Below, one piece after another: positions 8,859 to 14,660 of a stretch of 16,672 bases of DNA (within the stretch, counting starts at the first letter, position 1; the number at the start of each line of letters is the position of its first letter). The notes under the pieces are model-generated. The model had not been told where the DNA came from. It searched no databases and was given only the letters and a program-made list of their open reading frames with translations. Position numbers and translations under genes: made by a program. Location of the stretch: the NCBI GenBank assembly GCA_002737105.1, contig NSHO01000020.1:1-16672 (forward strand), written 5' to 3'. This DNA is from Flavobacteriales bacterium. GTDB taxonomy: Bacteria > Bacteroidota > Bacteroidia > Flavobacteriales > Flavobacteriaceae.

Positions 8859-10472
8859 ATGAAAAAAATATACTTTTTATTTGTTTTAGGAGTTGTCAAT
8901 TTGGGTTTTGCTCAAATTGAAGATGCCTGGGTATATTTTAACAACAAACCAAGTGCTGCAACATTTTTAGCCAATCCTTTAACTATGCTCACCCAACGTG
9001 CTTTGGATAGAAGAACTGCCCAAAATATTTCTTTAGACGTTACAGATGTTCCTGTAGAACAAAGTTATATTACTCAAATTGCTGCAGCTTCTGGTATCAC
9101 AGTTATGGCAAAATCAAGATGGATGAATGCGTTGCATATTCGAGGTACACAAATCAATATTCAAGCTTTAACTAGTTTAAGTTTTGTAAATCATGTCACT
9201 TTTGCCAATCATTCTTTGAATCCAGGTGGAAGAGTTTCTCAAAATAATAAAATTTCTTTAGTAAACAAACAATTTGAAACGCAAGTAATTTATAATTATG
9301 GCGGTTCCCAAAATCAAATTGAAATGCTTAACGGACACTTATTACATCAACAAAATTATACAGGACAAGGAAAAGTTATTGCCGTTTTAGATTCAGGATT
9401 TTTAGGTGTTAACACAGCACCACCATTTCAAAATTTAATTACAAACAATCAAATTTTAGGCGGATATAATTTTCCAGACCAAAATACTAATTATTTTTCC
9501 AGACACAATCATGGTTCAAATGTGCTATCAACTATGGGTGCTTTTGCGGAAGGACAATTAGTTGGTACGGCTCCAAATGCACAATATTATTTATTTATAA
9601 CAGAAGATATAAATTCTGAAAACCCTGTGGAAGAATCGTATTGGGTGGAAGCTGCTGAATTAGCAGATTATTATGGCGCCGATGTAATCAATTCATCTTT
9701 AGGATATTTTGGTTATGACAATCCTAATTATTCTCATCAGTATGATGATATGATTGGAAATAAAACATTTTCTTCTAAGGGAGCTAATATGGCTTTCAAT
9801 AAAGGAATTGTAGTAGTAATTAGTGCTGGTAACTCAGGTGCCACATCAGAGCCACATATTGGTACGCCAGCAGATGCCATTGGTGCATTGACAATTGGTG
9901 CTGTAAATAATTTAGAACAATATGCAACTTTTAGTTCTATTGGTCCTTCCTATGACGGACGCGTAAAGCCAGATGTTTGTGCCAAAGGTTTAGGAACGAC
10001 AGTATGTTCGCCATCGGGGACTATATATAATTCAAGCGGCACTTCATTTTCCAGTCCAGTTATCGCAGGAATGGTAGCAACTTTTTGGTCAGCGGTACCT
10101 AGTTTAACTGCACAACAAGTGGTTCAATTTATCAAACAATCGTCAGATAATTATAACAATCCAACCATTCAAAAAGGGTATGGAATCCCAGATTTTCAGT
10201 TGGCTTTAACTACAGCTTTAAATTTGGAAACAATTTATACAAATGAAAGTTTTGTGGTTTATCCCAATCCTTCTGAAAACCAAATTACGTTCCAATTATT
10301 AAAAAATCAAAAAGGAATTTTATATTTTTATGATGTTTTAGGTAAAAATATTCTAACTAAAGAAATTTCTGAAAATAATAATACAATTGATATTCAAAAT
10401 TTGTCAAAAGGGGTTTATTATTATAAATTTGAATCGAATAAAGTTTTTGAAGGAAAAATAATTAAAAAATAA
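8859..10472 (+). CDS. Secreted subtilisin-like (S8) serine protease with T9SS C-terminal sorting domain
   Basis: The 537-residue protein has a signal peptide (about residues 1-18, ending GFA before Gln). A region of about 130 residues follows that looks like a prodomain, containing LTQRALDRR and AKSRWMNALHI. The subtilase domain has a complete triad: Asp178 (VIAVLDSGF), His218 (RHNHGSN) and Ser396 (SGTSFSSPV), plus the oxyanion Asn325 (SAGNSG). Residues from about 465 to 537 form a type IX secretion type A sorting domain, with YPNPS at 468-472, YDVLGK, LSKGVYYYKF and a basic end KIIKK. It should cross the outer membrane by T9SS and be released or anchored at the cell surface. The substrate is unknown. 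It is monocistronic by context: its own promoter upstream and repeat DNA downstream. Confidence 0.93.
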   Translation: MKKIYFLFVLGVVNLGFAQIEDAWVYFNNKPSAATFLANPLTMLTQRALDRRTAQNISLDVTDVPVEQSYITQIAAASGITVMAKSRWMNALHIRGTQINIQALTSLSFVNHVTFANHSLNPGGRVSQNNKISLVNKQFETQVIYNYGGSQNQIEMLNGHLLHQQNYTGQGKVIAVLDSGFLGVNTAPPFQNLITNNQILGGYNFPDQNTNYFSRHNHGSNVLSTMGAFAEGQLVGTAPNAQYYLFITEDINSENPVEESYWVEAAELADYYGADVINSSLGYFGYDNPNYSHQYDDMIGNKTFSSKGANMAFNKGIVVVISAGNSGATSEPHIGTPADAIGALTIGAVNNLEQYATFSSIGPSYDGRVKPDVCAKGLGTTVCSPSGTIYNSSGTSFSSPVIAGMVATFWSAVPSLTAQQVVQFIKQSSDNYNNPTIQKGYGIPDFQLALTTALNLETIYTNESFVVYPNPSENQITFQLLKNQKGILYFYDVLGKNILTKEISENNNTIDIQNLSKGVYYYKFESNKVFEGKIIKK

Positions 10473-10475
10473 TAT

Positions 10476-10578
10476 GGGCGTTACCATAAGGGTCGGGCTT
10501 TCCGCTATATTTTTTTAAAAATTGCCTTCGATTGCCTCAGTCAACTTTTAAAAAAGATGCCGCTGCAATCCCTAACGC
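10476..10578 (+). repeat. Interspersed imperfect palindromic element, flavobacterial type
   Basis: A 103-bp element begins GGGCGTTA and ends TAACGC, with GCGTTA (10478-10483) and TAACGC (10573-10578) as terminal inverted repeats. GGG and CCC also oppose each other further in. The centre is a long stem pairing 10511-10524 (TTTTTTAAAAATTG) with 10542-10555 (CAACTTTTAAAAAA), with one mismatch. The loop holds a direct repeat ATTGCCT (10521-10527 and 10531-10537). The first 30 bases are 19/30 G+C, far above the surroundings. The arms GGTCGGGCTTTCCGC and GCCGCTGCAATCCCTAACGC look like an interspersed repeat I recall from many Flavobacteriaceae. That match is from memory. It encodes nothing and starts 3 nt after the protease stop codon, so it could fold in that mRNA's 3' end. 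Confidence 0.7.
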
Positions 10579-10604
10579 AAAGTAAAAAGTCAAAAGTGAA
10601 AAGT
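10579..10604 (+). repeat. AAAAGT short tandem repeats
   Basis: Four AnAGT units stand in a row: AAAGT 10579-10583, AAAAAGT 10584-10590, AAAAGT 10592-10597 and AAAAGT 10599-10604, spaced by C or G. They directly abut the palindromic element. This is a degenerate low-complexity repeat with no coding potential. Confidence 0.6.
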
Positions 10605-10647
10605 AGATGATTTTCTATTTTTAATAAAATAAAACAAATCAGTTTTT

Positions 10648-10662
10648 ATCCGTTAAATCCGT
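10648..10662 (+). repeat. ATCCGT direct repeat before the flavoprotein gene
   Basis: ATCCGT occurs at 10648-10653 and 10657-10662 in the text TTTTATCCGTTAAATCCGTGTACC. It resembles a degenerate intergenic motif I recall from Flavobacterium genomes. It lies 12 nt before the ATG at 10675. No good TAnnTTTG promoter was found in 10605-10674. Confidence 0.4.
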
Positions 10663-10674
10663 GTACCAATTAAA

Positions 10675-11619
10675 ATGAATAAAATCACACAATTATTTGG
10701 CATAAAATACCCAATTATTCAAGGAGGAATGATTTGGAATAGTGGTTATAAATTAGCCAGTGCTGTCAGTAATGCTGGAGGATTAGGACTAATTGGTTCA
10801 GGCTCCATGTATCCTGAAGTTTTGCGTGAGCACATTCAGAAATGCAAAAAAGCAACCTCAAATCCATTTGGAGTAAACGTACCAATGTTATATCCAAATA
10901 TTGAGGAAATCATGAAAATTATTGTAGAAGAAGACGTGAAAATTGTCTTCACTTCTGCAGGAAATCCCAAAACATGGACTTCTTTTTTGAAGGAAAAAGG
11001 AATTACTGTTGTTCATGTGGTTAGTAGTTCAAAATTCGCATTAAAAGCCCAAGAAGCTGGCGTTGACGCTGTTGTTGCTGAAGGTTTTGAAGCAGGTGGG
11101 CATAACGGAAGAGAAGAAACCACAACGCTTACATTGATTCCGATGGTAAAAGAAAATATTTCAATTCCATTAATTGCAGCTGGTGGAATAGCTTCTGGAA
11201 AAGGCATGTTAGCCGCATTGGTTTTAGGTGCCGATGGCGTTCAGATGGGAAGTCGATTCGCTGCTTCAATAGAATCAAGCGCGCATATTGACTTTAAAAA
11301 AACAATTTTAGAAACACAAGAAGGCGAAACTTTAGTAACCTTAAAAGAATTAGCACCCGTTAGGTTGATTAAAAATAAATTTTTTAATGATATTCAAGAG
11401 GCATATGCCAATTGTGCATCGGTAGAAGATTTAAAAACGTTATTGGGCAGAGCAAGAGCCAAACGTGGCATGTTTGAAGGCGATTTAGTTGAAGGTGAGC
11501 TAGAAATTGGACAAATTGCAGGCTTAATTCATGAGATTCTTCCTGTTGAAACTATAATTTTTAATGTTATTTCAGAATTTAATTCAGCAAAAATTAGTGT
11601 AAACGAAATTCAATTTTAA
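10675..11619 (+). CDS. FMN-dependent oxidoreductase, nitronate monooxygenase / FabK-like
   Basis: The 314-residue protein is a TIM-barrel flavoprotein of the nitronate monooxygenase/enoyl-ACP reductase II family. Visible signatures are YPIIQGGMIW at 12-21, SNAGGLGLIG at 32-41, GVNVPMLYP, and the catalytic-type His143 in EGFEAGGHNG. The FMN phosphate-binding elements AAGGIASG (168-175) and GVQMGSRF (188-195) follow. The C-terminal part (APVRLIKN, then EGDLVEGELEIGQIAGLI) resembles FabK of streptococci more than fungal nitronate monooxygenases. It may therefore reduce enoyl-ACP in fatty-acid synthesis or oxidise alkyl nitronates; sequence alone cannot decide. No fatty-acid genes are adjacent. 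It heads a tightly packed five-gene run, with the next gene 11 nt away. Confidence 0.85.
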   Translation: MNKITQLFGIKYPIIQGGMIWNSGYKLASAVSNAGGLGLIGSGSMYPEVLREHIQKCKKATSNPFGVNVPMLYPNIEEIMKIIVEEDVKIVFTSAGNPKTWTSFLKEKGITVVHVVSSSKFALKAQEAGVDAVVAEGFEAGGHNGREETTTLTLIPMVKENISIPLIAAGGIASGKGMLAALVLGADGVQMGSRFAASIESSAHIDFKKTILETQEGETLVTLKELAPVRLIKNKFFNDIQEAYANCASVEDLKTLLGRARAKRGMFEGDLVEGELEIGQIAGLIHEILPVETIIFNVISEFNSAKISVNEIQF

Positions 11620-11630
11620 TATAATAAAAA

Positions 11631-12041
11631 ATGAAAAAAATAATTCTTTTCTTGTTTTTTGGTTTTTGTACACAATTAAGTTTTTCTCAATCGTACCAAT
11701 TTAAGACAGTTAATTATTCTGTTTCTCAAAAAAACGCAAAAGGAGAATGGTCTAAATGGTCTAAAACGCAACCTACCGAACTATTGATTAATTTGGATAG
11801 AGATAAACATCGATTTGTGGTATATTCTGAAATTATTCAGCTTTATAATATTTTAAAATATGAAGATAAAGTTGAAAATGAAACTGGTACTTCCAACAAA
11901 TATTTTTGTGTTGATAATATCGGCATAGATACAGTTATTACTATTGTATCTCCAAAGAATGCGGGAAGTAGCAAGCAAATTTATATTGCAAATGACGAGA
12001 TGATTATTGAATATGATTTAATTTACTTAGGCGAAAAATAA
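11631..12041 (+). CDS. Small secreted protein of unknown function
   Basis: I do not recognise a named domain in this 136-residue protein. It has a clear signal peptide (residues 1-19, ending SFS before Gln), so it should be exported. The mature part begins YQFKTVNYSVS, contains a WSKWSK motif, and is predicted mainly beta-stranded from its alternating pattern (RFVVYSEIIQLYNIL, TVITIV, QIYIAN, MIIEYDLIYL). It has one cysteine (CVDN) in the mature chain, so no intramolecular disulfide. Small secreted proteins with this look are common in Flavobacteriaceae. It starts 11 nt after the flavoprotein gene, and its TAA lies 6 nt before the TTG start of pabB in the same frame. The context suggests cotranscription but gives no functional clue. 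Confidence 0.75.
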   Translation: MKKIILFLFFGFCTQLSFSQSYQFKTVNYSVSQKNAKGEWSKWSKTQPTELLINLDRDKHRFVVYSEIIQLYNILKYEDKVENETGTSNKYFCVDNIGIDTVITIVSPKNAGSSKQIYIANDEMIIEYDLIYLGEK

Positions 12042-12047
12042 CAGCTC

Positions 12048-13346
12048 TTGCGAACAAATATTACTAAACACATAACAAATACAACTCTTTTTAAAGAGCA
12101 AATTTTACATTGGAGTCAACAATTTGAAGAAGTTATTGTTTTGGATAGTAATATCGAAAATAATGAAAACCAACTGTATAAATCATATGATTTAATAGTT
12201 GCTGTAGATGCATTTACTTCCATTCAAACCGATTACGAAAAAGCATTTGAAGATTTGTACCAATACCAATCTAAAGCAAATGATTGGCTATTTGGTTATT
12301 TATCCTACGATTTAAAAAACGATATTGAAATGCTAAATTCAAAAAATCATGATGGTTTACATTTTCCTGATTTGTATTTTTTTCAACCTAAAAAATTTTT
12401 TTTATTGAAAGATAATAGGTTAGAAATTCAATATTTAAATATGTGCGATGATGAAATAGAGGCTGATTTTAAAGATATTTTTAATCAATCAAAAAGCAAA
12501 AATATAAAGTCAAAAGTTACAATCGAGCAGAGAATCTCTAAAGAAAATTATCTTAAAAAAACAGAAAAAATGTTAGCGCACATTCATCGTGGAGATATAT
12601 ATGAAGCTAATTTTTGTATGGAATTTTTTGCTGACAATGCGATAATTGAACCAGTAGAAATTTATGGAAAATTGAATAAAATATCCGATTCGCCATTTGC
12701 AGTATTTTTTAAGAAAAATCAACATTATTTGCTTTCCGCCTCACCAGAAAGGTATTTGAAAAAAGAAAACGAAAAAGTGATTTCCCAACCAATAAAAGGA
12801 ACCGCAAAACGAAATTCTAATACTACAACAGACGAGCAAAATAAAATTGATCTTTTAAATAATCCAAAGGAGCGTTCAGAAAATATAATGATTGTTGATT
12901 TGGTTAGAAATGATTTATCTCAAACCGCAATAAAAGGCAGTGTACAAGTAGAAGAACTATGCGAAATTTATTCTTTTAAACAAGTACATCAAATGATTTC
13001 AACTGTAGTTTCGAATGTATCGCATACTACTTCACCAATTGAAATTTTACGAACCACTTTTCCGATGGGAAGTATGACTGGCGCGCCGAAAATTTCTGCT
13101 ATGAAAATTATTGAAGAGTTGGAAGAAACAAAACGCGGATTGTATAGTGGCGCTGTGGGCTATTTTACACCTTCAGGAAATTTTGATTTTAATGTGGTTA
13201 TCCGAAGTATTTTATACAATTCGGAAAATAATTATTTAAGTTTTTCTGTTGGAAGTGCCATTACTGCTGAAGCCATTCCAGAAAATGAATATGATGAATG
13301 TTTATTGAAAGCAAAAGCCATGTTTGAGGTGCTTCAAGTTATTTAA
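12048..13346 (+). CDS. pabB: Aminodeoxychorismate synthase component I
   Basis: PabB aminates chorismate to 4-amino-4-deoxychorismate on the route to p-aminobenzoate and folate, using ammonia from a PabA glutaminase encoded elsewhere. The 432-residue protein has the chorismate-binding domain in its C-terminal two thirds: SASPERYL, SQPIKGTAKR, ERSENIMIVDLVRNDL, TFPMGSMTGAPK and RGLYSGAVGYF. Lys250 in PIKGT is the lysine typical of PabB; anthranilate synthase TrpE has Ala there. The start must be non-ATG: the frame opens only after the preceding stop at 12039-12041, and the first internal Met codon is about 95 codons in. TTG at 12048 gives MRTNITKH, a sensible N-terminus. tilS follows 12 nt after the stop. 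Confidence 0.93.
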   Translation: MRTNITKHITNTTLFKEQILHWSQQFEEVIVLDSNIENNENQLYKSYDLIVAVDAFTSIQTDYEKAFEDLYQYQSKANDWLFGYLSYDLKNDIEMLNSKNHDGLHFPDLYFFQPKKFFLLKDNRLEIQYLNMCDDEIEADFKDIFNQSKSKNIKSKVTIEQRISKENYLKKTEKMLAHIHRGDIYEANFCMEFFADNAIIEPVEIYGKLNKISDSPFAVFFKKNQHYLLSASPERYLKKENEKVISQPIKGTAKRNSNTTTDEQNKIDLLNNPKERSENIMIVDLVRNDLSQTAIKGSVQVEELCEIYSFKQVHQMISTVVSNVSHTTSPIEILRTTFPMGSMTGAPKISAMKIIEELEETKRGLYSGAVGYFTPSGNFDFNVVIRSILYNSENNYLSFSVGSAITAEAIPENEYDECLLKAKAMFEVLQVI

Positions 13347-13355
13347 TTATATTTG
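13324..13355 (+). promoter_or_regulatory. Consensus promoter abutting the tilS start
   Basis: TTG at 13324-13326, 21 nt, then TATATTTG at 13348-13355 fit the Bacteroidota consensus. The -7 element ends 3 nt before the tilS ATG at 13359, so transcription would start at about the first codon. This implies a leaderless tilS mRNA, a downstream start, or a chance match inside a cotranscribed operon. Confidence 0.35.
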
Positions 13356-13358
13356 TAT

Positions 13359-14660
13359 ATGTTTCAAAAGTTTAAAAACCATATTGACTCTAATTTTTCT
13401 TTCTTACAAGATAAAAAACTTCTTGTGGCGACTAGTGGGGGAATGGATAGTATGGTTTTAGTACATTTATTTCAAAAATTAAATTTTAATTTTGCTTTGG
13501 CACATTGCAATTTTCAATTAAGAAATTCAGAAAGTGATGCTGATGAAAAATTTGTAAATAGCTACGCAGAACTGCATAAAATACCTTGTTTTACTTCAAA
13601 ATTTGATACCAAAAACTATTCTGAAGTACATAAATTATCTACACAAGTTGCGGCCAGAAATTTACGTTACAATTGGTTTAACGAGATTTTAGAACAAGAA
13701 AATTTCGATTATGTTATTACTGCTCATCACGCAGATGATGTTGCAGAAACGTTTATGATTAATCTTTCTAGAGTAACAGGTTTAGAAGGTTTAACAGGAA
13801 TTCCGTCGCAAAACGGAAATATAATTCGACCAATGTTACCTTTTTCACGTAAAGAAATTGAGAATTATGCTTCAGAAAATAGTTTGCAATGGAGAGAAGA
13901 TAGCAGCAATGCCTCGGATAAATATATAAGAAACAAAATCAGACATCATATTATTCCTGTTTTTAAGGAAATTAATGATTCTTTTTTACAATCTTTTCAA
14001 AATACTTTAGAACATCTTACTCAGCAAAAATATTTAGTTGATGATGCCGTTTTGTTGGTTTATGAAAAAGTAGTTTTAGAAGAAAAAGAACAATTAAAAA
14101 TAAATATTTCAGCTTTACTTCAATATAAAAATTACAAAGCTTATTTGTACCAATGGCTACATAAATATGGATTTACAGCTTGGAATGATGTCTATGATTT
14201 AGTTTATTCACAATCAGGGAAGCAAATTTTTTCAGAAAATTATATCTTATTAAAAGACAGAGATTTTTTACTTCTTTCCTCCAAAACTTCTGATTTTGAA
14301 ACCATTAATATTGATTCGGTTACTGAAAATACTAATTTTCCATTAAATTTTAGCATTTGTAACTTTAGTGACATTTCAAATCAAAACAAGAACGTTATAT
14401 TTGTAGAAGAATCGAAGTTACAATTTCCGTTAACCTTAAGAAAATGGATTGAAGGCGATTTCTTTTATCCAGCAGGAATGCAAGGTAAAAAGAAAGTAAG
14501 CAAGTATTTTAAAGATGAAAAATTTACGTTATTCCAAAAACAAGAAGCTTTAATTTTAGAAAGCAACAATAAAATAGTTTGGATAATTGGGCATAGAGCT
14601 GACGAACGATTTAAACCAGAAAACACCACACAGAACATAATACAAATAACCTATAAATGA
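13359..14660 (+). CDS. tilS: tRNA(Ile)-lysidine synthase TilS
   Basis: TilS attaches lysine to cytidine 34 of the CAU-anticodon tRNA-Ile, so that it reads AUA codons; it is essential in most bacteria. The ATG at 13359 gives 433 residues starting MFQKFKNHID; a TTG two codons earlier is a less likely start. The PP-loop SGGMDSM is at 26-32, followed by ALAHCNFQLR, ITAHHADDVAETF and EGLTGIP. RPMLPFSRKEIENYA and WREDSSNASDKYIRNKIRH complete the N-terminal catalytic core. The C-terminal domain shows TLRKWIEGDFFYPAGMQGKKKVSKYF and GHRADERFK, typical of full-length TilS. Its TGA overlaps the dsbD ATG (ATGA), so the two are translationally coupled. Confidence 0.97.
   Translation: MFQKFKNHIDSNFSFLQDKKLLVATSGGMDSMVLVHLFQKLNFNFALAHCNFQLRNSESDADEKFVNSYAELHKIPCFTSKFDTKNYSEVHKLSTQVAARNLRYNWFNEILEQENFDYVITAHHADDVAETFMINLSRVTGLEGLTGIPSQNGNIIRPMLPFSRKEIENYASENSLQWREDSSNASDKYIRNKIRHHIIPVFKEINDSFLQSFQNTLEHLTQQKYLVDDAVLLVYEKVVLEEKEQLKINISALLQYKNYKAYLYQWLHKYGFTAWNDVYDLVYSQSGKQIFSENYILLKDRDFLLLSSKTSDFETINIDSVTENTNFPLNFSICNFSDISNQNKNVIFVEESKLQFPLTLRKWIEGDFFYPAGMQGKKKVSKYFKDEKFTLFQKQEALILESNNKIVWIIGHRADERFKPENTTQNIIQITYK

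Noticed and set aside
10476..10604. CRISPR-like or small RNA gene in the repeat-rich gap
   Set aside because: There are no regularly spaced repeats with unique spacers, no cas genes and no promoter match. An inverted-repeat element explains the structure better.
12048..13346. Anthranilate synthase (TrpE) or isochorismate synthase as the identity of the chorismate-binding enzyme
   Set aside because: The PIKGT lysine is the PabB form, and no trp or menaquinone genes are nearby.
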